Shown here: positions 47,700 through 57,609 of the stretch, one piece after another | Position numbering within the stretch: position 1 is the stretch's first letter | How the letters are laid out: the number at the start of each line of letters is the position of its first letter | From: Hoeflea_A sp040932035 | GTDB taxonomy: Bacteria; Pseudomonadota; Alphaproteobacteria; Rhizobiales; Rhizobiaceae | DNA length: 64,000 bases | NCBI RefSeq assembly: GCF_040932035.1 | Contig: NZ_JBFRBB010000001.1 | Span: forward strand, 2,060,210 to 2,124,209 | Direction of reading: 5' to 3' | Made by a program: the position numbers and the translations under genes | The notes under the pieces: model-generated | What the model was told of the DNA's origin: nothing | What the model saw: only the letters and a program-made list of their open reading frames with translations | Database searches by the model: none

Positions 47700-48182
47700 C
47701 TATTCAATCACGAGAAGCGGTTCACCGAATTCGACCGGTTGCGCGTCATCAATGAGGATTGCAGTGACCTTGCCGGAACGCGGCGCCGGAATCTGGTTCA
47801 TGGTCTTCATGGCTTCGATGATCAGCACAGGCTGCCCCTCATCGACGCTTTGGCCGACCTGGACAAATGGTGCCGCGTCGGGTGAGGGCGCAAGATAGGC
47901 TGTCCCGACCATGGGTGACGTTACGGCATTGGTGAGGTTGACCCCGCCGTCCGCAGGAGCCTCGGCACTTGGAGCCGCTGCTGCGGCGGGCGCCGAGAGT
48001 GCCGGTGCGGCAGGTGCCGGGGCATAGACCGGTGCGGTCTGTGCGGCTGATGCACCGCCACGCGAGACCCGAATACGCAGGTCGTCCTGCTCGACTTCGA
48101 TTTCGGTTAGGTCTGTCTCATTCAGTATGTTTGCGAGATCGCGCACCAGATCCTGATCGATTCCGGATTTTCTTGCTGCCAT
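47700..48182 (-). CDS. accB: Biotin carboxyl carrier protein
   Basis: 160 residues: an N-terminal helical part, an Ala/Pro linker (about residues 50-85) and a C-terminal biotinyl domain with the modified Lys in EAMKTMNQI. The thumb region ENxxTxxxV is not obvious. It carries CO2 between AccC and AccAD. It stands in the operon aroQ-accB-accC-aat. Confidence 0.96.
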   Translation of the reverse strand: MAARKSGIDQDLVRDLANILNETDLTEIEVEQDDLRIRVSRGGASAAQTAPVYAPAPAAPALSAPAAAAAPSAEAPADGGVNLTNAVTSPMVGTAYLAPSPDAAPFVQVGQSVDEGQPVLIIEAMKTMNQIPAPRSGKVTAILIDDAQPVEFGEPLLVIE

Positions 48183-48209
48183 CGGGACGGGTCCTTTACG
48201 AACTTGTTC

Positions 48210-48650
48210 TTAGTTTTCACAAATATCTGCCAGCGCGCGAAGCGCCAGATCATAACTGTTAGGGCCAAAGCCCAGGATCACGCCGGCGACAACTGGCGAA
48301 ACCATGGAGACATGCCTGAATGCCTCGCGCGCGTGTATGTTTGAAAGATGCAGTTCCACAACGGGAATATCGATTGAGCGGATGGCGTCGTGAAGGGCTA
48401 TCGAGGTGTGGCTGTAGGCGCCTGGATTGATGGCCACACCGACGGCTTTGTCGCCGGCTTCCTGCAGCCAGTCAACAAGAACACCCTCATGATTTGTCTG
48501 TCGAAAGTCGATTTCGAAGCCAAGTTCGTTACCAAGTGTGCGACAGTCGGTCTCGATGTCGCTCAAGGTTTTCCCACCATAAATACCCGGCTCTCTCTTA
48601 CCGAGAGAATTCAGGTTTGGTCCATTAAGGACGAACACTTTGCGGGCCAT
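48210..48650 (-). CDS. aroQ: 3-dehydroquinate dehydratase type II
   Basis: 146 residues. FVLNGPNLNSLGKREPGIYG, NPGAYSHTSIAL and EVHLSN-like ELHLSNIHARE are type II signatures; the Tyr in PGIYG and the His in ELHLSN are catalytic. It dehydrates 3-dehydroquinate in the shikimate pathway. It is the first gene ahead of accB (27 bases), a common alphaproteobacterial pairing. Confidence 0.96.
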   Translation of the reverse strand: MARKVFVLNGPNLNSLGKREPGIYGGKTLSDIETDCRTLGNELGFEIDFRQTNHEGVLVDWLQEAGDKAVGVAINPGAYSHTSIALHDAIRSIDIPVVELHLSNIHAREAFRHVSMVSPVVAGVILGFGPNSYDLALRALADICEN

Positions 48651-48765
48651 GGTATTTCACCTGGAGAATATAAAGTCACAGACATATAGACGGCCCCGCC
48701 CGGAAGGAAAAGCCCCGGTCTATGACGCCGGCTTAAAAAACTGTTGGATGATTAATTGAAATGTG

Positions 48766-48788
48766 AAAAACCTGCCTCAGCAGGGCAG
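48766..48788 (-). terminator. Rho-independent terminator behind the DsbA-like gene
   Basis: On the minus strand CTGCC/GGCAG closes a 7-nt loop and is followed by GTTTTTC, about 64 bases after the stop of the DsbA-like gene. It would separate that operon from aroQ-accBC. Confidence 0.7.
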
Positions 48789-48851
48789 TCGGTCAGCATG
48801 AACCGGCGGTCAGGATGACACGCCGGTCCAAAACGCGTTGAATTGCGACAA

Positions 48852-49616
48852 TCAGCAGGTGGCGCTCTCACAATTGCGCAGGTTAGCAACTTTACTCAAC
48901 AGCGTCGGCATGCCGACAGCTCCAAACACCGCCTCATCACCAACGACATAAGATGGTGTGCCGGAGATGCCCAGCCCGTCGGCAATCTGATAGGCTTCAC
49001 GGAAACTTTCAGTGATTGCCTCGTCTTCCATTTCTTTTCGCAGAGCGTTCTCGTCAACGCCAAGGCTTTTTGCGACCTCGATCGCACGGTCCTCGGTCGC
49101 CCTTTCTCTGCCGCCGAGAAGTTCAAAATGGAACTCTTCGTACTTTTCCGGTGCAATACGCATTAACGCTGTACTGACCCGGTGAGCGGCAATGGAATCC
49201 TCGCCGAGAATGGGAAATTCCTTCAAAATGAACCGGACATTCGGATCATTCGCGATGATTTCCTCCATGTCCTTCATGGCGCGTTTGCAGAACCCGCAAT
49301 TATAGTCGAAGAACTCGACGATCGTTACGTCGCCATCTGGATTGCCAAGCACGACATTGTTGGGTGAATTGAAGATAGCATCCCGTGATTTTGCAATGAC
49401 CTGCTTGGATTGTTCACGCTGAATCAGCTCCTGTTTGGCCTCGTAGGCCGCCTGGACCTCAAACAGGATCTCGGGATTCTGAATCAGATACTCCCGAATG
49501 AACTGGCCGATTTCTTCCTTCTGAGTATCGTCAAGTGCGCCAGCCGGAAGCGGGGATATCGTTATCACAATGGCTGCCAATGCTGCGCCAATATGACCGC
49601 GTACTCGATTTATCAT
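48852..49616 (-). CDS. Periplasmic DsbA-family thiol oxidoreductase
   Basis: 254 residues. A signal peptide ends near PLPAGALD, a helical N-terminal region (about 40-95) follows, as in ScsC/Com1-like proteins, then a thioredoxin fold with active site CGFC in FFDYNCGFCKR and cis-Pro in GISGTPSYVV. It probably forms or shuffles disulfides in the periplasm. GAGGAAAAC precedes the chosen ATG. It starts 23 bases after the M48 protease gene, so the two may act together on the envelope. Confidence 0.92.
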   Translation of the reverse strand: MINRVRGHIGAALAAIVITISPLPAGALDDTQKEEIGQFIREYLIQNPEILFEVQAAYEAKQELIQREQSKQVIAKSRDAIFNSPNNVVLGNPDGDVTIVEFFDYNCGFCKRAMKDMEEIIANDPNVRFILKEFPILGEDSIAAHRVSTALMRIAPEKYEEFHFELLGGRERATEDRAIEVAKSLGVDENALRKEMEDEAITESFREAYQIADGLGISGTPSYVVGDEAVFGAVGMPTLLSKVANLRNCESATC

Positions 49617-49639
49617 GTTTTCCTCATAAGTTTCCGACT

Positions 49640-51043
49640 TCATTTTTTAGTCTTGTATTTAACGATGTCGCTCGCGCGTTGCCAGCTTGGAGTTCCCTTC
49701 GGCAGCTTCTGCAGCGCGCGAACAGCAAAACGTTTGGCTTCCTTGACATTGCCGCCGCGGAAATAGCCCTCGGCCTGCGTCAGTTCCGCGTTGGCCACAT
49801 CACCCGCCTGGGCATAGGCCCGGGACAGAAATGTGTATGCGGCAAAATTGTTCGGGTCAGTTCTGATTGCAGCTTTTAACTCGCGAACCGCCTTGTTCAT
49901 CTGCGAACTGTCGCCGGTTGAAAGATAGGCAAAGCCCAGCCGTCCGCGAATAATTCCGGATTTGTATTTGTCCAGCTTCACCGCCCTGGCGAATGCGGAA
50001 GCTGCTTTTTTGGGTTGGCGTGCGGCAAGGTAAATTTCCCCTTTTATTTCATAGAGATACGGGTTGTTTTTATCTTGCGCAATGAGTTTGTCTATACCGG
50101 CAAGTGCGCGGCGTGTATCGCCCCGCAGAAATTGGGAAATCGCCATGCCATAGCGCGCGCCGACGCCATTTGGGTTGTCTCGAAACGCCTGGCCAACCGC
50201 GGGAGCGCCGCCTGTGTAGGCTGCTATTTTGCCGCGGATCATGTCGTGTCTGCGTTGCAGGCGTGCGGAATCCTTTTTGTTGTAGTTCTTGCTCTTCTTG
50301 GCGAGTTCCTCCATCAGCGCAATTCTTTCGCGCGGCAAAGGGTGGCTGGACCAGTACGGGTCGCCCCTTACGCCAGAAAGCGCGCGCTGCTGTGAAAACC
50401 GTTTGAATGTGGTCAGCATTCCCTTTGCTGATTGTCCGGTCGCGTTGAGGTATTTTACCGCCGCACGGTCCGCCGTGATTTCCTCGGAACGCCGGTAGCT
50501 CAATAGCGCGCGCGTTGCCACGGAAGGCGCAGCGTTGGCCAGACCGCCACCCGCAGCCGTTGCGCCGCTGGCTCCCATGGCGCTGCCGGCTGCAGCGGCA
50601 CCAATTCCGGCCAGCGCGCCGACGATGGCAATGGTGCGTGAGCGTGCAATCTGATCACGTATCCGCTGTTGATGACCGCCGGCAAGATGGCCGGATTCAT
50701 GTGCGATGACGCCAATAATTTCATTGGGGGTCTGCGCGATCAGCAAAGCTCCGGTATTGACGAAAATTCGCCGGCCGTCGACGAACGCATTGAAAGACGG
50801 GCTGTTGACCAGGATTATTTCAATGCCCTTCCGGTTGAGCCCGGCAACCTTGAAAATCGGCCGCGCATAATCGAGCAGCAAACCCTCGATTTCCGCGTCG
50901 CGAACAATGGGAAGGCGGCCCTGCGCATTCACAGGAACAGTCGGGGCAAATGCCAAGGAAAATGTCAGCACGAACAGCAATGCAGCATGCATCAGTTTCG
51001 ATACATTCAATTTCATGAACCCTGTGCTTTGTGGATCGGACAT
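49640..51043 (-). CDS. Periplasmic M48-family metalloprotease with TPR domain (BepA-like)
   Basis: 467 residues from the ATG at 51043 (AGGAG upstream); an ATG at 51016 gives a tidy signal peptide (KLNVSKLMHAALLFVLTFSLAFAP) and is an alternative. The zinc site HESGH (HExxH) is near residue 120, the third ligand is likely in EITADRAAVKYL, and TPR-like repeats fill the last 150 residues. E. coli BepA of this type checks outer-membrane protein and LPS assembly. Confidence 0.92.
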   Translation of the reverse strand: MSDPQSTGFMKLNVSKLMHAALLFVLTFSLAFAPTVPVNAQGRLPIVRDAEIEGLLLDYARPIFKVAGLNRKGIEIILVNSPSFNAFVDGRRIFVNTGALLIAQTPNEIIGVIAHESGHLAGGHQQRIRDQIARSRTIAIVGALAGIGAAAAGSAMGASGATAAGGGLANAAPSVATRALLSYRRSEEITADRAAVKYLNATGQSAKGMLTTFKRFSQQRALSGVRGDPYWSSHPLPRERIALMEELAKKSKNYNKKDSARLQRRHDMIRGKIAAYTGGAPAVGQAFRDNPNGVGARYGMAISQFLRGDTRRALAGIDKLIAQDKNNPYLYEIKGEIYLAARQPKKAASAFARAVKLDKYKSGIIRGRLGFAYLSTGDSSQMNKAVRELKAAIRTDPNNFAAYTFLSRAYAQAGDVANAELTQAEGYFRGGNVKEAKRFAVRALQKLPKGTPSWQRASDIVKYKTKK

Positions 51044-51197
51044 TCTGGAATTCTCCTGGCGACCATAACAGCCAATTGGTCGTAAAGCCCATAGCGCTAT
51101 TTTGATCATCGCGTGAATGTGATTACTCCAACACGGTTGTGATCGACACGGCAATCAGGCAATTGTGAGGCATCGAATCATCGTTTGGGATTAATCA

Positions 51198-52352
51198 GTG
51201 ATACAGATTTCACGCCGCAGCGCCATTGAACCATTTCATGCGATGGATGTGCTTGCCGAGGCCACAAAGAGAAAGCAACAGGGGCATCCGGTCATATCTA
51301 TGGCAGTGGGACAGCCCGCGCACGCGGCTCCGCAGCGCGTCGTTGATGCGGCTCGACAGGCACTTTTGACAGAACGCATTGCCTATACGGATGCGCTTGG
51401 CATTGCCAGTCTGCGTGAAAAGATAGCGCAGCACTATGCCACTCGTTTTGGAGTCTCGGTCGATCCGCACAGGATCGCCGTCACTACGGGCTCGTCGGCC
51501 GGCTTCAATCTGGCCTTTTTAACGATGTTCGAGGCCGGTGATCGCGTCGCAATAACCAGGCCGGGTTATCCGGCCTACCGGAACATCCTCTCGGCGCTTG
51601 ACCTGGAGGCGGTTGAAATACCGGTCAGCGCAGCATCCGAATTTACATTGAATCCGCAGGCGCTGGAGGATGCTGCCGGCAAGCACGGACCTATTGCGGG
51701 TGTGTTGTTGGCAAGCCCCGCAAACCCGACGGGCACCGTAACGGGAAAGGCCGCACTGAAAGCGCTTTTGGACTATTGCGAGGCCAATCAGATTACGTTT
51801 CTTTCGGACGAGATCTATCACGGCCTGAGCTATGCTGGCGAAGAAACCACCGCGCTATCGATCACCGACAAGGCGTTGGTGATCAATTCCTTTTCCAAAT
51901 ACTACTGCATGACCGGGTGGCGTATCGGGTGGATGGTTCTGCCGGAGAGCGTGATCCGCCCAGTGGAGCGTGTGTCCCAGAGCCTTTACATCAGCGCACC
52001 CGAATTATCGCAAATAGCAGCCTGCGCAGCCTTCGACGCGACCGATGAACTCGAGGCGGTCAAGGACGGTTACCGCGCCAACCGGGATCTGCTGATGACC
52101 CGGCTGCCGCAGATCGGATTTGACATTGCCTCTCCTATGGACGGTGCATTCTACGCCTATGTCGACGCAAGCCGGTTTACCAATGATTCGATGCAGTTTT
52201 CGAAAACGATGCTGGCTGAAATTAATGTGGCCGCCACGCCGGGCAGGGATTTCGATCCCATTGAAGGGCACCGGACAATACGGTTTTCCTACGCAGGTTC
52301 ATGGCAGGAAATGGACGAGGCGCTCAATCGAATGGAAGCCTGGTTGAAGTAG
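51198..52352 (+). CDS. PLP-dependent class I/II aminotransferase
   Basis: 384 residues from a GTG start; the family match begins at once (RRSAIEPFHAMDVL), so an ATG at 51243 would lose conserved residues. The PLP Lys is in NSFSKYYCMTGWRIGW, the Asn/Asp/Tyr pocket in SPANPTGT and LSDEIYHGLSY, and a final Arg in TIRFSYA binds the substrate carboxylate. The amino acid substrate cannot be read from sequence. Confidence 0.9.
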   Translation: MIQISRRSAIEPFHAMDVLAEATKRKQQGHPVISMAVGQPAHAAPQRVVDAARQALLTERIAYTDALGIASLREKIAQHYATRFGVSVDPHRIAVTTGSSAGFNLAFLTMFEAGDRVAITRPGYPAYRNILSALDLEAVEIPVSAASEFTLNPQALEDAAGKHGPIAGVLLASPANPTGTVTGKAALKALLDYCEANQITFLSDEIYHGLSYAGEETTALSITDKALVINSFSKYYCMTGWRIGWMVLPESVIRPVERVSQSLYISAPELSQIAACAAFDATDELEAVKDGYRANRDLLMTRLPQIGFDIASPMDGAFYAYVDASRFTNDSMQFSKTMLAEINVAATPGRDFDPIEGHRTIRFSYAGSWQEMDEALNRMEAWLK

Positions 52353-52373
52353 TCGCTCTTCCCCAATTGAAAA

Positions 52374-52398
52374 CGCCAACCGCGCGGAGCGGTTGGCG
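52374..52398. terminator. Hairpin between convergent aminotransferase and rne
   Basis: A perfect 10-bp stem CGCCAACCGC/GCGGTTGGCG with a 5-nt loop. A short T-run follows on the minus strand (TTTTC), so it best serves rne but may act on both sides. Confidence 0.75.
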
Positions 52399-52425
52399 TA
52401 ACCAATATCCATAATTAGGCCGGGG

Positions 52426-55317
52426 TCAGAAAAAACCGCGCCGCTGCCACCAGCCGGCCTTTTTAGGCTTGCCGTCACCGGCATTTTCGTCGGCACTCTC
52501 AGCGACCGTCGATGTTAATCTGGGTTCGCTGTCGTCCGGTTCCGATGCCTTGCGCCGGCGCCGGCTGGCCCTGGCGGGTTTTTCCGTTTCACCAACATCA
52601 TTGGCCACTTCAACCGCCACCGCTTCTGCCTCTGCGACAGCCGCAATGGTTTCCTCCGCTCCGATGTCGGTATCGACGACCGCAGCAGTGTCTTCCTTTT
52701 TACGGCGGGAGCCACGGCGGCGTTTTGGTTTTTCTTCGTCGCTTGCGTTCGCCTCGACCGCTTCGCCGTCTGTCATTTCGGTGCCGGCGACCGGCGCTTC
52801 AACAACAGGCTCCGTGTCAGTTGCTGCTTCTGCACTGTCCACTTCCTGAGGCACCGCATCCGACTCGGATGCCGCTGAAGAGGTTTCTGCGCCTTCGACA
52901 CTTTCCTGGTCGCGGTTTCGTTTTCCGCCGCGCTTGCCTCGGCGGCGGCGCTTCTTGCGATTTTCTCCTTCGTCGTCGGATTTCTCATCCGCATCGAACG
53001 AGGCTTCGGAAGATGTGTCATCTGAATCATCGGATCCGGACACCTGCGCTTCCCGGTCTTCGCCATTGCGTCCGCCGCGTCGCCGCCTGCGGCGCTTGCG
53101 TTTGCGCCCGTTGCCGTCATCGTCGCCATTGGCCTGCACCGGCGGTTCGTCATTGGCACTTTCAGCTTCGGAGAAGTCGGTATCAACCTGAACCGCACCT
53201 TCGATGACAACCGGCGATTCCACAGGTGTTCCCTGATCGATCGCGATATGCTGGAGACCCACATTCGGATCGGCCTCGACTTCGATCGACAGTCCGAAGC
53301 GGTTCTCAAGTTCGATAATCGTGTCGCGCTTCTGGTTTAGGACATACAAAGCGATTTCCGGCAGAGTCCGGATCGTTATGTTATGCGTAGTCTTTTTCAG
53401 AAGATGCTCTTCGGCCGTCCTGAGCACGTGAAGAGCAACGGACGAGATCGAGCGGACATAACCGGTGCCGCCGCAGCTGTCGCAAACCTGCATTGTGCTT
53501 TCCAGCACGCTGGCACGGATACGCTGGCGCGACATTTCCAAAAGTCCGAAATGTGAAATACGGCCGACCTGGATACGAGCCCGGTCGCTCTTCAGGCATT
53601 CCTTCAGCTTTTTTTCAACGGACCTGTTGTTGCGCTTTTCCTCCATATCTATGAAGTCGATAACGATGAGGCCCGCAAGGTCGCGAAGGCGCAACTGGCG
53701 GGCGACTTCCTCGGCCGCCTCAAGGTTGGTTCGCAGCGCCGTGTCCTCAATCGAGTGTTCCTTGGTGGAACGCCCGGAGTTCACGTCTATGGCAACCAGC
53801 GCCTCCGTCTGGTTGATGATAATGTAGCCCCCGGATTTCAGGGTCACCTGAGGCTGCAGCATCTTGTCGAGCTGCGCTTCGATCCCGGATCGCGCAAATA
53901 TCGGCTGAACATCTCGATAGGGCTGCACGGCCTTTGCATGGCTCGGCATCAGCATCTTCATGAAATCCTTGGCTTCCCGGTAGCCGTTGTCACCGGAAAC
54001 GATGATTTCGCTGATATCCTTGTTATACAGATCTCGGATGGACCGTTTTATCAGACTGCCTTCCTCGTAGACGAGGCAGGGCGCAGTGGATGTCAGTGTC
54101 AGGTTGCGCACATTTTCCCACAGGCGCATCAGATATTCGAAATCGCGCTTGATCTCGCTCTTGGTCCTGTTGGCACCTGCCGTCCGTAGGATCACGCCCA
54201 TTCCCTGGGGCACTTCGAGACCGCGCGCTATTTCCTTCAGCCGTTTGCGGTCCTGTACGTTGGTGATCTTGCGGGAAATTCCGCCGCCACGCGCCGTGTT
54301 GGGCATGAGAACGGAATAGCGGCCCGCGAGAGACAGATAGGTGGTCAGAGCTGCGCCCTTGTTTCCCCGCTCTTCCTTGACGACCTGAACCAGTAGGATC
54401 TGACGGCGCTTGATGACTTCCTGGATGCGATATTGCTTTCGCTGTTTGCGCGCACGGTCCGGAACTTCTTCCATCGCGTCTTCAGCACCGACGGATTCGA
54501 CCGATCCATCGCTTTCATCGTCATCATCGTCGCCATTGTCTGGTAAAGCCGTTTCATCGGCTTCGTCATCCGGCTCATCGCCTTCGTCGGCCTTTTTGCT
54601 GATGACGGGTTCCGAGATTTCATCGGCGTCCACCGAGGCTGCAATCGAGCTTGGCGGTGTATCGTCGTCGGTGCCGTCCTCGCTGGACTCGGCCACGACG
54701 TCGTCCGGGGTTTCGGTCGAACCATCATCCTCCGGTTCGGACTGCGCTTCAGTTTCGACAGGTGCAGCTTCGGCGGCACTGCCATCAGAACCGGCATCGT
54801 CAGTTGGCCGGGCGTCCGCCGTCGTTTCGGTGTCCGAATTGTCAGGCAGTTCGGTATCGGCCACCGGCTCTTCAACCGCTTCCTCTGGCGCGACAGGCTC
54901 CGTTCCGCCGTCTTCAACAGCGGTTGCTTCTACCTTCTTTTCGCGTTTTGTCTTGCTGCGGCTTCGACGTGAGCGAGATTTCTTCTTGGCGGGCTTCTCA
55001 GCCTCGCCATCATCATCTTCCTCGCGCGCTTCCGCGGCCTCTGCATCGATCAGGGCCTGCCGGTCCGCGACCGGAATCTGATAGTAGTCCGGGTGAATTT
55101 CCGAAAAGGCGAGGAAACCGTGACGGTTTCCGCCATATTCAACGAATGCTGCTTGTAGGGAGGGCTCGACCCTCGTTACCTTGGCGAGATAGATATTTCC
55201 ACGCAGCTGTTTTTTGTGCTGCGATTCAAAGTCAAATTCCTCAATCCGGTTTCCACGAACAACAACGACGCGCGTTTCTTCCTCGTGGGACGCGTCGATC
55301 AGCATTTTGTCTGCCAT
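52426..55317 (-). CDS. rne: Ribonuclease E/G family endoribonuclease
   Basis: 963 residues. MADKMLIDASHEEETRVVVV starts the RNase H-like and S1 part; between about residues 90 and 290 the S1 domain is split by a long, acidic, low-complexity insertion with a Lys/Arg-rich head. The catalytic DNase I-like domain holds AIDVNSGRST and FIDME, and the zinc link is CDSCGGTGYVRS. The last 280 residues are charged and disordered, ending GWWQRRGFF, as in Rhizobiales. It is the core of the RNA degradosome. Confidence 0.96.
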   Translation of the reverse strand: MADKMLIDASHEEETRVVVVRGNRIEEFDFESQHKKQLRGNIYLAKVTRVEPSLQAAFVEYGGNRHGFLAFSEIHPDYYQIPVADRQALIDAEAAEAREEDDDGEAEKPAKKKSRSRRSRSKTKREKKVEATAVEDGGTEPVAPEEAVEEPVADTELPDNSDTETTADARPTDDAGSDGSAAEAAPVETEAQSEPEDDGSTETPDDVVAESSEDGTDDDTPPSSIAASVDADEISEPVISKKADEGDEPDDEADETALPDNGDDDDDESDGSVESVGAEDAMEEVPDRARKQRKQYRIQEVIKRRQILLVQVVKEERGNKGAALTTYLSLAGRYSVLMPNTARGGGISRKITNVQDRKRLKEIARGLEVPQGMGVILRTAGANRTKSEIKRDFEYLMRLWENVRNLTLTSTAPCLVYEEGSLIKRSIRDLYNKDISEIIVSGDNGYREAKDFMKMLMPSHAKAVQPYRDVQPIFARSGIEAQLDKMLQPQVTLKSGGYIIINQTEALVAIDVNSGRSTKEHSIEDTALRTNLEAAEEVARQLRLRDLAGLIVIDFIDMEEKRNNRSVEKKLKECLKSDRARIQVGRISHFGLLEMSRQRIRASVLESTMQVCDSCGGTGYVRSISSVALHVLRTAEEHLLKKTTHNITIRTLPEIALYVLNQKRDTIIELENRFGLSIEVEADPNVGLQHIAIDQGTPVESPVVIEGAVQVDTDFSEAESANDEPPVQANGDDDGNGRKRKRRRRRRGGRNGEDREAQVSGSDDSDDTSSEASFDADEKSDDEGENRKKRRRRGKRGGKRNRDQESVEGAETSSAASESDAVPQEVDSAEAATDTEPVVEAPVAGTEMTDGEAVEANASDEEKPKRRRGSRRKKEDTAAVVDTDIGAEETIAAVAEAEAVAVEVANDVGETEKPARASRRRRKASEPDDSEPRLTSTVAESADENAGDGKPKKAGWWQRRGFF

Positions 55318-55327
55318 TTAAAAGATG

Positions 55328-55341
55328 CTCCTCGGCAGGAG
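55328..55341 (-). promoter_or_regulatory. Hairpin covering the rne Shine-Dalgarno sequence
   Basis: On the minus strand CTCCT-GCCG-AGGAG forms a 5-bp hairpin whose 3' arm is the AGGAG lying about 10 bases before the rne ATG. Folded, it would hide the ribosome binding site. RNase E is known to control its own mRNA through its leader in enterobacteria; a similar role here is inference. Confidence 0.5.
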
Positions 55342-56137
55342 GCCGCAATTCTTCACTACCAGGCGGACCCGCCCGGGTTCGAATTGTTACCGCTGTGCCG
55401 AAATTTGTAGTTCCTGGCTGAAATTGGAGCACCGTAGCTACAGGGTCCGGAACACCGCATGTCCAGAGAGCCTTGCTTGAGAGTGTAGTCGGTTGCATTT
55501 CCATCCAAATTCCAAACAGGAATATATGAACATAAGGTCTTTTTCAGACCGATGAAATTCGCTTCCCTCGGGAAGCAGACGGCCATTAGCCGTTATTCGA
55601 CGCCCGGAATTGCCCAGGCTCTATCGATTCACTCTGAGGAATTAAATGGCTATGACGTCAGACGAAACGGCCGGATGGCGCCCCAAAATCCTGAAGCAGG
55701 TGGCTGCCGAATCCGCTGTTTCTATCTCGTCAGCATATTAACCCTCACCCCGCTTTTATGGTCTTGAATTCATTCTGGCAAGAGGCAACGACTTCCGGCA
55801 AACGAGAATGGTCGCGAACCGGCATCTCGGTTAACAATTCAAAATGGGCTGCTAAATAAGCCTGGACGCCTTCAAAACGGCCCTATTTTCTTGCAAATAG
55901 GGCAGGGTGATTCTCTTCCTGTTGTTTCGACAGCGGGTAACAACTCCTGAATTGTGCAGCGCGGCAAATATGGATGATTTCCACAATGGCGATGGCAAAA
56001 TGTCCCCGCCCTGTGAAAAATGACAGTTGCCGCAATATGGAATTCCTGTAGACCCCGGTTGCAGAAGTTGCGCGATTCGTTCAAAAAAGATCGGCTCGCT
56101 CTGAACGACCTGCGGCATCAGCGGCTCAGATGGCAAT
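55342..56137. other. Long gene-free region between rne and the amidase gene
   Basis: About 800 bases between divergent genes. No reading frame on either strand looks like a protein. It contains a strong 9-bp hairpin GCCCTATTT/AAATAGGGC with a 6-nt loop at 55880-55903. A long rne leader transcribed from here is likely; the hairpin could be part of it or of a small RNA. Confidence 0.5.
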
Positions 56138-57418
56138 ATGAACACACTGGCTCCTACCGGAACAAAGCACTCAACCGACCTAAGCGGTCCGACCTCCGTT
56201 TCGCTTCGCACGATTGCTATGGTGGTTATGCTGTTCACGGTGCTGCTGTCGACCGGCATTTCCTGCGCTGAAGACAAGTCTGACAGTAGTGCTGAGGACC
56301 GGCTGGTGGCTTTCGAGTTTCGCATTGCCGGCGACGAACTGCGAACGCGCATAGTCATGGAATTCGAAAGCAAGCCGGATTTCTCATACCATTTGTTAGC
56401 GACGCCGCATCGCCTGGTCGTTGATCTGCCGGAAACCCATTTTGGATTTCCGGAAAAGACGGCAAAGGCCCGCGGGCTGTTGTCCGATATCCGGTATGGC
56501 GCCATGGCTCCCGGCCGGTCACGCATTGTCTTTACCGCGATAGGGCCCGTTAAATCGGAGATGGCGGAAGTAAAGAAGAACGATGCCGACGGAACCTACC
56601 GGCTGGTTTTCGATCTGGCCGCCACTTCAGACCAGGAGTTTGCCTCCCTTGTCGGTCAGCAGCGATGGGACCCGTCTTCGTCGGACGAGGCAACGAAACC
56701 GCAGAACAAACCGGCTAAATCGGACAAATCATTCACGGTGGCCATTGACCCCGGACACGGGGGCATTGACACCGGTGCAAAGGGACGCAACGGCGCTCAG
56801 GAAAAGGATATCACCCTCGCGGTGGGCCTTGCGCTGAAGACAGCGCTCGAGCGTGACACGGATATCCACGTCGTTCTGACACGCGATGCCGACGCATTTG
56901 TTTCCCTTTCCGAGCGCGTTAGACGGGCGCGCCAGCATTCGGCCGATATGTTCGTCTCTATCCATGCCGACTCCATCCGCGTAAAAGGGGTGCGCGGCGC
57001 AACGGTCTACACCCTGTCCGAAAAGGCCTCGGACCAGATGGCCCATCAACTTGCTGCCCAGGAGAACCGGTCCGACCTTATTGCAGGACTGTCGCTGGAA
57101 GATGAGCCAGATACCGTTGCCGATATTCTGATTGACCTGACGCGGCGTGAGACCCAGGTCTTTTCCGACAGTCTGGCAGGAGCGGTAATCGGTGCATTTG
57201 ACGGTTCAGTAAAACTCATAAACAACCCGCATCGCTCGGCAGGGTTTAGAGTTCTGCGCGCCCCTGAAGTCCCGTCCGTCCTTGTCGAACTTGGCTATCT
57301 ATCCAATATCGAGGATGAAAAGCTTCTGAGCGACCCGAAGTGGCGCGAGCGAACAGCGGAATTGCTGGTCACCGCCATCGGTGCCTATCGCAAGAAGGTG
57401 ACAGGGGTAAGTAACTGA
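56138..57418 (+). CDS. N-acetylmuramoyl-L-alanine amidase, AmiC type
   Basis: 426 residues. A hydrophobic signal (IAMVVMLFTVLLSTGIS) is followed by an AMIN domain (about 50-160, VAFEFRIAGDELRTRIVMEF) and an Amidase_3 domain (about 195-420): zinc residues are in DPGHGGIDTGAKG and SIHADS, the second Glu in VLVELGYLSN. It splits the peptide from MurNAc during cell separation. The start lacks a clear ribosome binding site. mrcA follows, as in most Rhizobiales. Confidence 0.93.
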   Translation: MNTLAPTGTKHSTDLSGPTSVSLRTIAMVVMLFTVLLSTGISCAEDKSDSSAEDRLVAFEFRIAGDELRTRIVMEFESKPDFSYHLLATPHRLVVDLPETHFGFPEKTAKARGLLSDIRYGAMAPGRSRIVFTAIGPVKSEMAEVKKNDADGTYRLVFDLAATSDQEFASLVGQQRWDPSSSDEATKPQNKPAKSDKSFTVAIDPGHGGIDTGAKGRNGAQEKDITLAVGLALKTALERDTDIHVVLTRDADAFVSLSERVRRARQHSADMFVSIHADSIRVKGVRGATVYTLSEKASDQMAHQLAAQENRSDLIAGLSLEDEPDTVADILIDLTRRETQVFSDSLAGAVIGAFDGSVKLINNPHRSAGFRVLRAPEVPSVLVELGYLSNIEDEKLLSDPKWRERTAELLVTAIGAYRKKVTGVSN

Positions 57419-57609
57419 GCCAACACCTGACGTGGCAAGCCTTTTTTGTTATTGTGTGATAGATGCCACATTGATCTGGGAATACTTCAGATTATCTAGT
57501 CAATGATGGTATTGGCCCTATTTTGCGCACATTCGGCGCACTAGTCGGGATATAGTTTGGCAGGCGAACTGACTCGCCCTGTTGTTGAATCAGCTCCGGT
57601 AAGGAAACG

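Noticed and set aside
46804..47898. 364-codon plus-strand frame opposite accC and accB
   Set aside because: Its length comes from the GC-rich antisense of accC; it matches no family and would cross two real genes.
55852..56526. 224-codon minus-strand frame overlapping the amidase start
   Set aside because: More than half is the antisense of the amidase coding region, and its composition follows the amidase frame. The CGNCHF segment is not enough to call a gene.
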